The notes: a model not told the origin generated them from the letters alone. Shown: positions 1 to 12,033, numbered from the stretch's first letter. The stretch is DNA of 64,000 nt from Diplosphaera chodatii (GCA_032358165.1 JAALGY010000008.1:62001-126000), one strand, 5' to 3'. Translations and numbers: made by a program.

Positions 1-143
1 CGCCGTGTGATTGTGGCGATGGTATCGCACCGTCCCACGTCAGCACACAGTTCTTTGACTAGCAGACGGCAGCAATCATGTCCTGCTCAGCCTCCAACCG
101 TGATTCCCTCTTGCAAGTGACGGGCGCTCCTCCTGCCCTGCAG

Positions 144-3100
144 TGGCGGCGGGGCGGGTGGTGTGGTACCTGGCCCGCAACCCCGCGGTCGCGATGGAGC
201 TGATGCGGGTCAACCTGGTGCCGGTGCTGTACCACGGCCTCGCCAAGCAGGACGTGTCCGACCAGCTGCCGCTCATCGGTGCGCGTCCAATTTTCCCAAC
301 AGGCAGCGCGCTGGTCGACCGTGTTGCGTGTCTGGCCATTTAAGCGTTGCACGCCAGGCAGTCCCCTGTAGGTGTGCTGGCTTTGGCAGGCAGCATGCGT
401 CTGATCAGCTGCTGCCCTCTACAGCATTCCAAACAGCTCGTGTTGCGTTGTGCTCAGCACCCTGCTCTTCCCTGCTGCATACCTCATGGCGCCGGCAGCA
501 TCCGCAGAAAGGTCCGATCTGCAGCCTGAAACAAGCCTGACATTTCTACCAGAAGAAGACACCGTGCCGAGGGGCGTAGTCCTCAGAAGGCTTCAGCTCA
601 GCCACCGTGGTGAAGGGGCTGGATGCCGCTGCAGGGGCGCTGGTGCACTTCAATTGCCACAACCAGGAGCTGGTGCCGTTCGGCCCCGCGGGCGTGCGCA
701 CCTTCATCGAGGCGCTGCTCATCGCGGGCGCCTCCGCGGAGGACGCGCTGGCCGCCTCCTTCTGCCTGTGCCGGTGAGCATTCGTGTGGTGACGCTGGCT
801 GGGAGGTGTCCCCCCTGTAGTGCTGTGACATCGTGGCATCTGCAGGCCTGCCAGCCACCTGCAGGCAAGTCCAGGTGAGACACCTGGCTGCAGGGTGTGC
901 AACCCGCGCAAGCCTGCAACACGACGATGCATTGCCCGCGTCCAAACATACACTCTTCATCCCACAGGATCTACGAGAGCGGCAAGCCGCCGGCGGGCGA
1001 CGTGCTGCGGCTGCTGGGCGGGGCGGCGGGCGGGGTGCAGGCGCTGGTCGCGATGCTGGGGCTGCCCTTCTGCTCGGGCTCCGAGGCGGCCGCCAAGCTG
1101 CTGGGCGCGCTGGCGCAAAACATCGCGGGCCTGGCCGCCAAGGTCTCCCACCACGGTGCGCACTGCTGTGGGTGTGAGCGCGCGGCCTGCGGCGCCTGAA
1201 CTTCCAGCCTCTAGGGCCTTGTCTCACGTGTGCCTCATGTCTCTGTCATTCCCAAAATGAGGCATGTACCCAGCGTGGGGCATCCAGGCCGTCATGCTGC
1301 AGAGCGCTGTGGCCTCAGACTTGCAGAGGCGCATCTGCTGGCTGCCCTTGCACTGCACTGGATCCTTGCTTTCGCAAAGCACCAATGTGTTGTTCTGTCA
1401 GGCTTCCCCAACCCGGAACTGAATGTTCCCAGGAGTTTGAGCCCCTCACAGCAATGCTGTTGTACCCCAGGCGGCGTGTCGGCTCTGGTGCAGCTGCTGG
1501 AGTGCCCCGTCGCCAGCGGCCGCACCGCCGCAGCGCAGTCGCTGGCCAAGATCATCGCCGCCGCCCCGGCCTCGAGGCATGCGTGCTTCACAGCACAGGA
1601 TTGCTTCTTTGTTTCCGTCTTGTATCACGCTGCGGCCTCATGACGCTGGTGTTTGCATTTGCAACGAGGTGTTCATGCCAGTCTGGGTGCCGCCGCAGGT
1701 CAAAGGTGCCGATCAACGAGGTTGCTGGGCCGCTGTTCGACATGCTGCGGGCCGGCGACGCAGCAGGTAGGCACCAGGACATCGCGAGGTCCTGTGCAGC
1801 CAATGCCCACTGCATGTCGCAGGGCTGCAGCCTGATCGGACAGAGCGCACAAAGCTGCTGCAGCAAGCAGCATCTTAACATATACTGCGCGCCTGTCGCT
1901 GCCAGCAGTTGTACTCCAGCAGCAGCGATCAATTGGACTGCACGTTCCAAGGCTCGTTCGCATGATTGCTACACATGTACGCTCAGCGCACTTCCCCGGG
2001 TTTTGCTTGCTTCCGATGCAACACTGCGCTGATCTGCAGGCGCCGAGGCAGCGGCGTGGCTGCTGGGGTACTGCGCCACAGAGGCCGTCGCGCGGCGCAC
2101 GCTGTCAGAGGCCGGCGCAGCGTCAGCGCTCATGCCGGTGAGCTGACACACAAGCACATGTCTGTCAGTTCCTGCAGCGTGCTTTGGCACCGTGTAGGTG
2201 AACAAGCTGGTGTGAACAGTCCTTCGCCCTGCTAACCACGCGTATGTTGTGTGGGCAGTCATGCCACATCTGTCAACACAGTAGCTCAGTCCCGCGACCC
2301 AGCGCTCAAGCTCCACGCGTGTCGGGCGCTGATCCCAGATGGTGCATGCAATCCAGGTGCTGGCGGGCAGTGCGGGGCCGGGGGCGCGGGAGGGCGCCGC
2401 CTGGGCGGCGGACCAGATCAGCAGCGAGGCGGGCGGCGTGGAGCCCTTCGCCGCCACGGGCGCCTGCCCCGCGCTGCTGGGCCTCGTCAGGACAGGTTGG
2501 CGCCGCTGCGGCTGCCCTGGTCCTACCCTGTGTTCATTTTGCCCTGGAAAACTTCAGGTGCATCCTGGGAACAAACCCGCAGGCAAGACGCTGGGGCGGG
2601 ACAGCGCGCTGCGCATGCTGGCGTCCATCGCGCGGTCGCAGCTCACGGACGGCGTCACGCTCGTGGGCTCCGGCGGCCTGCGGGCCGTGCTGCCGCTGCT
2701 CACCATGAAGGTGCGGCACAGTCTGGCCCTCTGTGCCGCCTTCGGCGTGCGAGGCTCCCTGACGCACCAGCCTTCAGGGGCAGCAAGTTGCGCACGAAGC
2801 GGCTCCTGCTGATGGAGTGCAACGCTGCTGCATGACTGCCGCGGCCGCGGCATGTGTGACGCCACTGAAAGCCAGCGCGATTGTGCACGGCTGCAAATGC
2901 TGCACCCTGTGAGCCCTACGAACCCTACAACTGACGCCTGCTGTCTGTCCTGCAGGCGACGCAGGAGAATGCGTCCACGCGGGAGGCGGCCATGGAGGTC
3001 GTGCGCGCCATGGTCACGCAGAACGGCGTCACCCGCCGCGGCCACCTGGTGAGTCGTTCTAAACACACTTTTCTTGCAGGGTTTCCAGGGCTTTCCTGTG

Positions 3101-6100
3101 TAGGACTGCGGCCGCTCCTTGCTGAGTGAGACCCCATCTCGGCTTGTGGTGCCAGTGGATGTAGGCTGCTGTTTGGATGTAGGCTGGTAGGGTTTGCTGT
3201 TAGCCTGCTGTTAGGCTGCTGTTTGAATGTAGGCTGCTGAGGAGCCACTGAAGCAGAGGATACTTGCGTTCACACTGTAGCAGAGGCAACACGCTGTGCG
3301 TGGCAGCAGTGCCGCAGCTGCTGCTGTCGCTTTCCTTTAGCCCAGCCTGCAAATCCCTGGGTGCGGCCTTGCGGGCAGCGTCCGAGGGCTCGTTCTCATC
3401 TGTCATCATGGTTCTCCACAGGACATTGCTGTCACTGGCGGTGCGGTGAAGGCAATCGTCAACATCGTACGCACCGGCACGCTGCCCGGCCGCGATTCGG
3501 CCGCCGCCGCGCTGGCAGAGCTGTCGGCCGCCAACTCGAAGACCGCCACGGTGCGAGCCAGGCTCCACTGGTACCTGCTGTGCATCAGGCGTTTTGCTGC
3601 TGGTATGCAGTCCTGTGGAGCTCAGCAGTCCCGTTGTGACACAAACGGGTATCGAGTGACCATGGTCAGTCAAGCGTGCCTGTCTAGCATCGACATGTTG
3701 TCCAGCATTGGGGCGGCATCCACACCCATGGGCTGTGACGGCAGCCCATGATAACTTTGATCGTCCGCAACGCTGGATGCTGTGGGCGGAGCGGGTGCAG
3801 CGAGTGTCGCACATCCCCGTCTCCCCCAAACCGCTGGGCACACCCTGCAGCTTGCTGCGCAGCTGTGGCAGCGCCGACGCCGCTCGCTGTCGACGCTGAC
3901 TTGCCCGGGTCGCTGGCCGTGCAGGCGGCGCTGAAGAAGGAGAAGGCGGTGGGCGCCCTGGTGGCGATCCTGGTCGGCGGGCAGGCCGCAGGCAAGGAGG
4001 CGGCCGCCGTGGCGCTCGCCAACATGGCCGTGGGCAGCAAAGACGTCGCGGTGCGTCTGGCTGAGGCTTGGAGACTGTGGGAATAACAGCGCCACTGGGC
4101 ATTTGCTTGTGAAAAGCTTGGCCGAGGCTGCGGCAGGCAGCAGGCGGCTTGAGAAGCTGCTGTGAGGCACAGCTCTGGCATGTTGTGGTGAGGCAGTGCA
4201 CAGGGCGTCGGCAGGTGCAACACCCGACCATCACGGCGGGCATACTGCATGGCGAACGCCTGTGGGCTGCTGCCATGAGAGTTGAGGCAACGGCTGATGA
4301 CCTTCGAGCACATGCATCAGCTGTACCAGCAAGCATGTGCCTGTTGGCAAAAGCTTGCAGCCGCACATATGTGGCATGCCGACGGCACTGTCTCTGGCAA
4401 CGCACAGCCCTCCGGCCTGTTTGTACTTGAACCCTTCTGTCCCTGTCACTCCTCATGTCAGATACGTTAAATCCTGCACCCTGAAGTACATCCCTCCCTG
4501 CCTCGCAGGCGGAGGCGGTCAAGGCGCACGCGCTGGTGGGGCTCAATCAGTTACTCCTGGGTGGGACGCCCAGCGGGCGCGCCGCCGGCGCCGCGCTCGC
4601 CCAGCGCCTCGCGCCGTCGCCCGCCTTCCAGAAGTCCGAGCACCGCACCGGCCTGGTCGTGAACCTGGCCGCGCTGCTGGGGCAGCCCGCCGCCGCCACG
4701 CGCGTCGCCGCAGCAGGTGCCACCCTGCAGCGGCAATAAGCAAGCGCATCAAGTGCTGACATGAGCAAGGTCACGGGCAACAGGAGCTGGCCTGTGACAG
4801 CGCAGCTCCCCGTCGAGCATCCGTGCCATTCAGAAAGCGAGAAGAGCAATGCCTCAGATAGCGAATGCAACATGCAGCCTGACTTTAGTTTGGCCAGCGT
4901 TCCTCTGATGCCGAGAGCGTACCAATAGAGTCACACTGCCTGCAACGAGTGCCGCCACCGCTGCGCTGCAGAGGCGCTGGCGGCGATGGGCGACAGCAAC
5001 GCGGCCAACTGGGCGGTGGCGCAGAAGGCGGTGCCGCACCTCATCCAGATGCTGCGCGCGCCCGACCTGGACCAAGTGGAGGCCGGGGTGCGTGCTGCAA
5101 AGCCTAAACCCTAGACCCTGAACACTGTGCATCATCACCAAGCCAAACTGCGAGTTCGACAGGGTTGCCAGCAACCCGCTCAGCTGAACGTCAGCCGCAG
5201 CAGACGCCAAACGCCAGTCGCGCTGGTGTCGCTCGACCCTTCGTGCTTCCAGCTGCTGTGTACGCGGGGCCTGGTACACCAGCTGCCCCGGAGACAAACA
5301 CCCTAATTGCTTGTCCGTGCACATTCCCCCGCTGCCTGGGACGCTGACCCTCAGCCCTGCGCCGCAGGCCGCGGCGCTGGCGACGCTGGCCGTGTCGCCG
5401 CACATCAGCCCCGAGTCGCGCGCGGCGATGGCCTCGTCGGCGGCGCGCGTGAAGCAGGCCGGCGTGGTGGGCCCCGCCACCGCGCAGCACCTGGCCACGA
5501 TACTCAGCGCCTGCCGCTCCCGCGGCGTCGACCGCCGGTCCATGCAGGTGCCTGGCCACACTTGCTGCAGTGGATGCAGCACTCAACGCGCACCTGGGTA
5601 TTCTACCCCTTTTTCTACGCTTTGCCCGAGCTCTCAGACATGTGAGGCGTATGATGCTGTGGGTCCTCTGCTGTCGGGAAGCTCGAGAGGCATGACGGTG
5701 TGAAGCTGTCCTCTGCTGCAGGGTGGGGCAGAGCCGGATGCGTACTCCCGGCTGGCGGGCGCGCAGGAGGACGCGTTCCCGGCCGCGCCGCTGTCGCAGC
5801 CGCCGCCGGCTTCTTCTTCCAGCTTCCGCAGCCGCCGCTCCACAGCCGCCGCGTACGGTGTCAAGTGAGGGATCCACAGCCACATTATCTATGCTGGCCT
5901 ACAGTCGCAAGTGCTTCCAAACGGGTTCACTGGTTGCATGTTGTCTGCGCCTATAACGAAGGCTGACCGCGGCAAGCAGTTGGAGTATTTTGGCAGCATA
6001 GCCTGCCATGCTATCAGCTGCATCTTGTCGGGGGGCGCAGGGAAAGTGTAGAGTGACCCAGGAGCCAGTGCTTGGTCAGCTGGGCTGGCTTGCGGGTCAT

Positions 6101-7008
6101 GTTTGAAGCCCTTCCTTTTCATCAGTCCAACCTGACAACAAGCTGTGCTTTCAATGGCTATACACAGTCAGAAGCCGTTGTGTGACTGTCCTAGACTGCA
6201 CGACTCTGCCTAGATGGGGCACAGTGCACATATGCACCTGGCTCTCGCCCGATCTCAGCAGCCTGCAAACGTTGACGGCTGCTGCGCTGCCGCTGAGTGC
6301 TGAGTCTGGAGTGCGATGCACGTGCAGCGGCGGCGTGCCCGGGTCCCCCAGCGGCCGCAGCCCCAGCGGCTACGTGCTGCCAGGCGACGTCGGCGGCCCA
6401 CCCTGGTGCGAACCGCTCTGGGACGCGCCCATCATCGTGTGGATGTCAGCCTGCCTGCTGACAGGGCCACCGTGCCGCATGCAGCAGCAAGCAAGCGCCA
6501 GGCGAGCCAGCGGCAGCTGCCCTGCTGCGGGCGCTGCATGCCCAGCGCCAGCGCCTCACTCAAAACGCACGTCACCTGATGCTGCAGGGCGCCCGCGGCT
6601 CGCAGCGAGGACGGCGACGGCCCCCCGCTGCCGCGCTCGATGTCGCTGGGCAGCGACGCGGGCTTCAACGCGGACTCCAAGTACGAGTACCGCCCGCAGC
6701 CGCTGGCCGGCACGCAGAGCCTCAGGTGAGCACGCTGCGCAACTCGGCTGACGCAGCAGTCGCATCTCCACTCTGCTGGTGTTGTGTGCAGATCAGAGGG
6801 ACTGTAAGCGGTCGTGACACGCGATTGTGGGACAAGCTACCCGAAGGCAGAGTGCTGGTCGTGTTGTGCGTCTTGTGCGAGACCGCAGGACGGCGCAGGT
6901 GTTCAGGGTCGTCATGCTGCCTCACACAGGTCCGGGCGGTATGCAGCCAACAACGGCAGCTTCGGCAGCGAGGACGACGATGGCGCGCCCGCCTGGAGCC
7001 GTCGCTAA
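144..7008 (+). CDS. Armadillo-repeat protein, 5' part outside window
   Basis: Coding exons on the + strand separated by GT-AG introns encode tandem alpha-helical repeats rich in Ala, Leu and Gly, such as GGVSALVQLLECP near 1472 and TGGAVKAIVNIVRTG near 3430. This is the usual look of armadillo (ARM) repeats. First visible exons are 144-279 and 590-774, joined in phase 1/2; further coding blocks lie near 968-1155, 1472-1576, 2339-2494, 2560-2708, 2956-3048, 3421-3553, 3925-4050, 4509-4714, 4972-5090 and 5368-5547. The last three blocks (about 5721-5868, 6588-6725, 6930-7008) give a Ser/Gly-rich low-complexity tail ending in PAWSRR and TAA. The start codon lies upstream of the window. ARM proteins are scaffolds; no catalytic or U-box/F-box domain is visible, so a specific partner cannot be named. 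Confidence 0.8.
3157..3240. repeat. Intronic degenerate minisatellite
   Basis: The unit GGATGTAGGCTGCTGTTT occurs at 3157-3174, partly at 3175-3187 and again near 3224-3240 as TGAATGTAGGCTGCTGA, with extra GCTGTTAG copies between. It lies inside an intron of the ARM-repeat gene. Confidence 0.6.
5103..5123. repeat. Telomere-like motif in intron
   Basis: The motif CCTAAACCCTAGACCCTGAA resembles plant-type telomere repeat CCCTAAA. It lies in an ARM-gene intron. The core CTAAACCCTAGACCCT is identical to a second site at 10366-10381. Confidence 0.5.
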
Positions 7009-7340
7009 GGACGCCTACCCCCTTGACCCTGGCGGAGATGCTATGGCATGATGAAGCGCTGCATCCAGTCGCCTGTTGGAGGCAAACGCGCTGGCCGAGG
7101 CTGGGAAGCACGGCCGCCTTCGGCAGTGTCTGTTACCGCCGTTAATGGGTAGCTGGGGATATCACCCCGCGATTATGCTTGAACAACAATGCAGCTGCAG
7201 CACTTTGAACGCGGGTCACAGTGGTTGCGGCTCAGATGGTCGAAGAGGTGAACAATCAGGGTTTGTTGCAATGAGCAGCGGTTGCACGCACGCCACCGTA
7301 TCTGCAGTCGCATTCATGGGACACTAGCCTTTGGCAGAGC

Positions 7341-7345
7341 TGTAA
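7341..7345 (+). other. TGTAA polyadenylation motif
   Basis: TGTAA, the usual green-algal poly(A) signal, about 333 bp after the ARM-gene stop. It is the first clear copy downstream on this strand. Confidence 0.4.
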
Positions 7346-7477
7346 AGACTCAGCCAGGCAGGTGAACTGGGTTGGTGTGCTGCCACATCAACACGCCTAT
7401 GCACAGGCCCTTGTCTACATACTGTATGGTGTTGTTCTGAGTTTGGGTGAACAGGGTTTGCATGGTGGCACGATCAG

Positions 7478-7519
7478 TAGGGGTAGTTAAAGAACTTTAA
7501 AGAACTTTAACTACCCCTA
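7478..7519. mobile_element. Palindromic micro-MITE, copy A
   Basis: A 42-bp palindrome: arm TAGGGGTAGTTAAAG (15 bp), 12-nt centre AACTTTAAAGAA, then the exact reverse complement of the arm. The direct repeat CGATCAG flanks it exactly on both sides (7471-7477 and 7520-7526), as expected of a 7-bp target-site duplication. Two related copies occur at 38137 and 63420. It carries no coding capacity, so it would be a non-autonomous element. Intergenic, about 470 bp past the ARM-gene stop. The superfamily cannot be settled; TAGGGG ends with 7-8 bp duplications recall hAT- or P-type DNA transposons. Confidence 0.75.
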
Positions 7520-8073
7520 CGATCAGCTATCGGTGGTAGGCACGTGGTGCATCTTGCGCGCTGCCGCGAAGCTGGGGCCTCAAGATGCGATTCCGACATG
7601 CGACATGCAGATACGCATGCTGCTGCAGCACGACAGCTGACATCGCTGATCGGGCCCGCTGTCGTGTGAGCGGTGATTCAAAGGGAGGGAATCAGCTTCG
7701 CAGCTCCAACGCAAGCCAAGAGTGAGCCCATGCCAGTGCATGCCCCTCCAACTTCGAGGTCTTCCCTGTTGTCGATCCGCAAGCGCGCGCCGGTTTCCCG
7801 CTCATATTATCACGCCATTCTGCTCTACCTGTGCACCGCATTGAGCAGGCGATGAACCATGCAAAGATTGCGAACTCATGTGCTTGTGTATCACAGCGTG
7901 GTTGCGTTGCGACCCTCCGACATGCTATGAACATTGTATGCTATGTGCGTGCTATGCGGTGGCCTGAAGTCAAACTTGAGACCCATGTCGCGGCTGTGTG
8001 CCCATCGACCACAGCACTGTAGCAACAAAGAATGCGTGCTCACTGCGCAGTGGGCTGCACCGACAGCAGACAT

Positions 8074-11000
8074 ATGGCGGCCGACGGCGAAACGACAACA
8101 ACAAAGCACCAGGTGCAATGCATGAGAGGACATGGCACCAGGTTGATACGGTGGCAGTGTGCATCAAGTGATGGGTGCCCGTGTACCAGACCTGCGCTGC
8201 AGCTGGCAGCCGCTGCTGCAGTACGCCAACCCGTTCTGGGGAAAAACAGATGTACATGACGCCCTTCAGGTGGGCCAGGGCGGCACGGCGGCCGCCGGCA
8301 CCAAGCCCGGCAGCACAGGAATGGCGACCTCCAACACGAGCGGCACTGAGACCGGCGCCGCTTCCGGTGTGGCGAATGGCGGCGGCGGCACCGGCGGCGG
8401 GGCCGTGCGGAAAGCGGAGCTGGGCGCCGAGGAGCTGGCAGCCAAGGCCGGCGTCGGCACCGGTGTGATGATGACTTACGGGCCACTGACGGCCTCTGTA
8501 GATGTGCAAGTCCACCGTTGCTGGGTTGTCATTGGGCCGCTGGACTTGTATGGGGACTGCGGAGTAAACCGCAGGTGAGTTCTCCCTGACAGCGCAGCAC
8601 CATGACGTGCACATGACCAGCTGGCCGGGTGGCTGGCAGGTGCCCACCAGCATGGGTCGAGCACAGGCGTTGGCGGCAGCGACGTCGGCGGCGGAAGCGG
8701 CATGACATCCGCCAGCGGCCCTGGCACCGGGGTCGGCAACGGCGCAGGCGTGGGCAGTGGCACGGGCACCAAAACGGGCACTGGCACTGGCGTCGGCAGC
8801 GGCACTGGCGGATCGTCAATGGCGCCGCAGCCGGCTGACCGCAACGGCGCCCTTGGCGGCGGTGTCGGCACTGGCACTGGAGGTGCGCTCCACTGGGTGG
8901 ATGCATGAGGGAATACTCAAGTCGCCTGCGGCTCACGCAACAAGCAGTCTTCGCATATGCACGGGCTTATCGACACTCACAAGGGGTGGCTCTGCCGCAG
9001 CGGATACAGACATCCAATCGAGCATAGCAGCCGATGGCACATGTCTGCAGGCATGACGGTCCGCTGGCGTGCTCATTCTGCATGCGAGGTCACTTGGTTG
9101 TGTTCACACATGAACAGTTGGCGGCTCAACTGGCGTCGGGTCTACTGGCATTGGCGATGAGGGCGGCATCGGCGGCACGGGCCCCAGCAGTGGCAGCTAC
9201 GGCGGCCCTGCAGCAGCTGGTGAGCCCCTTCTTCATGAAGGCTGCTCCACCAAGGCAGCGCCCCGCTGTTGTGTGCCGGTGCTGTTGTTGCGTCAGTAAT
9301 GCAGCATGTGTGCTTCATTTGGTGAACCTGGGTAAGAGTGGGACAGCCAGGGCTCCTAGCCAGACTGCAGAGTTCACCCACGTCAACATGCTCTGTCGTC
9401 AACCCCGCTGCATGTGCATCGTGTGGCTGCAGGCGCTGCAGGGCTGGCGGCCGGCGTTCTCGCGGGCTCCCAGGCGGGCGGCAACACGACTGGCACCGGC
9501 GCCGGTGCCGGAGCTGGGAGCGGCGCCGGCATGGGCGGAGCCACGAGCGCCGGCACCGGCGGCGGCTCCCACCCGGGGTGGGCGGCAGTCGATGGAGGCC
9601 AGGGCGTGCTGCAGGGTGGGAGCGGCACAAGCGCCGGCACCGGCGGCGGCTCGCACCCGGGGTGGGCAGCCGTCGACGGCGCCCAGGGCGTGCAGCAAGA
9701 TGGCGGCGGCATGGGCGCCGGCGCGGATGCGATGGATGGTGCGCTCGCAGCGTCGCCTCTGAGTTTGAAGCCGCTTCTGCGCCCCCAGCAGGCTGCTTGC
9801 CATGTGTGGACACGCATCTGCCTGCACACCCTGTCTGGGGCAGGAAAAGGTCGAAGGTCAAGGGCCGCTCCATACGTCGCTCAGCATCGACCCAGGACAT
9901 CCTCCGACTGCAGGCGCCAGGGGGTACGCGGACAGCAACCACGATGCGCCGGTGTCGAGTGGCGGCAGCGCGCCGCGGTCGGGCCGCGGGCTGAGCGACG
10001 TGCCGCGCATCCCGGCGAGCCTGAGCTCCAATGCGCGTGGTGGTGAGTCGCCAAGTTCCCAGGGTACTGAGTGAGCATATGGTGTCTTGCAAACGGGCAG
10101 TCGGGCGAGTGGGCTTCTGATGCCGAGGTGAACTATTCGGCAGCACAGCTGGGCGGAGGCCGCAGCGAGCATGTGCAGGTGCCGATCTCGCTCGACGCTG
10201 TAGTTGGTGTTTGCAGGCGGAGACGGTTTTGGCGCCGCAGGCGGCATGCCTGGCGGCACGGGCGCCCCGGCAGGTCAGGGCCAAGGGTTTGTCGCCGGCG
10301 GCGGCTACGGTGCGCCTGCCCAAGGCGGCGCCCCGACCTCGGGCTACTCTGGTACACCCCTTGGCCCTAAACCCTAGACCCTCTCGGCTGCGCTGCGTGC
10401 AACACACATCATGCCGAAACTCCATGCGCCCGCAGTCCGGTAAACGTTTGGTTGCTGCGGAAGTGCCTAGCTGCTCATCCAGGAACCTGGTCTCCCCGGC
10501 AGCAGCATGCCTGTTGCACGCCGGCTGCAACATGCCTGTGTCGTGCTGCAGGCCCGGCGGGCGGCGACGCCGGTCAGAAGGACGGCTTGGTGCGCGACTT
10601 CGAGGCCAAGGGCTTCAACCACCAGGGCCGCATCGAGGTGCGGTACATGGTGCATGTTCCGCAGCACAGCGTGCATGCAATGACGCCTGTGTGGCGCCCT
10701 TCCCCTGTGGCAGCCTGGCTGGTGATGACGCCCCACGCGCATCCTGTTTCAGCATTCGGTGCCCCCAGCTGCCGCTGCTGTCGAAGCGGGCCTCCCGGCA
10801 GGCCCGCAAACTTCCAACCCCTAAACCCTAAAAGCGCTGCGTGGTGTGCAGGCCATCAACGACCTGGCGGTCGCGGTGTTTGCCCACAGCGGGCACGCCG
10901 AGGATGAGACGTGAGCGCGCCGCATGACGCCCCGCAGCTGTGCCTGGGACACCCTGCAGCGGGTCCTGGGGTGGTACGGCCTCTGGGTGTCACAGGCTGT

Positions 11001-11416
11001 AGACGGACTCTGATGTCGCGCAGGTACCTTGTGTCCTTCATGCGAGCGACGGACAACTTTTCTGAGGCGGACGCGCAGCACAAGTTCAACCAGGTGCGGA
11101 TGTGGCGATGCGCCTGCGCTTCGCAAGCCTGCACGATGCCAGCAGCACTGCAGAATCTGATGGCTCTGTATCGTCATTCAGTTCCCTATGTGTAAATCTC
11201 CGGGCACCGCGACACTGCAGATGCGCCGGCTCCTGACAAGCAGCGGAGACAACTGGGTGCGTGTTGTTCAGATGCAATCCCTGCTCCGCACCCAACACAC
11301 ACAGCACGACCCTCTGCCCTGGTGCATCAGTGGGTCAAACGTTCAGAGCGCTGACAGCGCGTTTTGCTGCCGTGCCGCTGCAGAAGCAGGTGCTCCGCAC
11401 ATACCTGCTGCCCTAG
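8074..11416 (+). CDS. Gly/Thr-rich protein with unrecognised C-terminal domain
   Basis: The proposed start exon is 8074-8112 (MAADGETTTTKHQ then GTGCAA donor). Exons near 8268-8468, 8649-8881, 9122-9221, 9433-9750, 9913-10041 and 10217-10349 encode a low-complexity Gly/Thr/Ala/Ser region with GTGTG-type repeats and two copies of SAGTGGGSHPGWAAVDG. Four or five short exons from about 10553 to 11416 then give a more complex, probably folded region of about 85 residues with GLVRDFEAKGFNHQGRIE, AINDLAVAVFAHSGHAEDE, YLVSFMRATDNFSEADAQ, a microexon MRRLLTSSGDNW, and last exon 11384-11416 ending TYLLP and TAG. No signal peptide or membrane segment is obvious. I do not recognise the family. The start and the first intron are inferred. 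Confidence 0.65.
8702..8881 (+). repeat. GTG-rich coding repeat (Gly-Thr/Val)
   Basis: Near-continuous GGCACTGGC/GGCGTCGGC-type triplet pairs encode alternating Gly-Thr and Gly-Val, for example GTGVGNGAGVGSGTGTKTG. Expansion of a short unit inside the Gly-rich gene. Confidence 0.7.
9544..9690 (+). repeat. Tandem coding duplication of a 17-residue block
   Basis: The block SAGTGGGSHPGWAAVDG is encoded twice with almost identical DNA, first near 9545-9597 and again near 9629-9682, followed each time by QGV. The spacing is a multiple of three, so the frame is kept. Confidence 0.75.
10365..10385. repeat. Telomere-like motif at exon/intron junction
   Basis: CCCTAAACCCTAGACCCTCT, just past the donor of a Gly-rich-gene exon. 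Shares a 16-bp core with 5103-5123. A third site, CCCCTAAACCCTAAAA, is at 10818-10833. Confidence 0.5.
10818..10833. repeat. Telomere-like motif in intron
   Basis: CCCCTAAACCCTAAAA, two near-perfect CCCTAAA units, 19 bp before the acceptor of the AINDLAVAVF exon. Confidence 0.5.
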
Positions 11417-12033
11417 ACCATGCGCCGCCTGAGCGCGAACCAACGACCATCGAGAAACGGGGTAGGGTAACAGCCTGCCACGGTATCGGGCATGCAAAAG
11501 GCCACTCAGTCAGCACTTCGGCAACACTGAATATGAGCAAGAGCGCGAGGACGCTTATGAATTTGTTTCGTTTGGTTCCCCAACAGCTGCATGTGATCCA
11601 GCGCCGAATCTTATTCTGCAGCATGATGACCACTGCATCAGGATTTCAAGGCGACAGCATTCATTGGTTTTGCTTCTGATGTACCATTTGATCAGTCTGC
11701 TTGTGGCGTGAGTGCAAGAATCTGTTGTCTGCTGCTGCTCGACTCGGGCAGGGGTTGCTCTGTTGCATGTCGATCTGTTCTGTTATCAGGAGCATCACGA
11801 GCAACAGGCCACACCCCCGCTTGCCAGCCACTGGAAACCACGTGCAACACACCCAGCCAGCCACACAACACAGCCACTTCCCTACAAGGCTTGCGCAGGA
11901 CTTCTACTCGTCGATCCAGTGTGTGCATGCCAGCAGAACTCTCACATCCTGCTGAGAAGTATCGACAGCCGACACCCTAATGTCGTTTGTGTATCACATG
12001 CCTGCCACCAGCCAACAGCAAACCGTGCTGAGC
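11417..12033. other. Convergent intergenic region
   Basis: Lies between the 3' ends of the Gly-rich gene (+) and DHDPS (-). It should hold both 3' UTRs. No coding exon, no clear TGTAA in either orientation and no repeat seen. Confidence 0.5.

Larger units (their letters stand above)
7009..8073. other. Intergenic, 3' flank of ARM gene and 5' flank of Gly-rich gene
   Basis: No coding exon recognised. Contains a TGTAA poly(A)-type motif (7341-7345) and the first palindromic mini-element (7478-7519). Confidence 0.5.

Noticed and set aside
3200..4546. A 448-codon open frame on the minus strand
   Set aside because: It runs across exons and introns of the ARM gene in antisense and has no domain-like pattern. 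Long stop-free antisense frames are expected in GC-rich DNA with few TAA/TAG/TGA.
7478..7519. Palindrome as a bacterial-type transcription terminator
   Set aside because: The host is eukaryotic, one copy is intronic, and exact 7-bp flanking repeats fit insertion better than termination.
9142..10533. A 463-codon open frame on the minus strand
   Set aside because: Antisense to the Gly/Thr-rich gene; its Arg/His/Pro-rich composition is what the complement of GGC/ACC repeats gives. The sense strand has proper splice sites.
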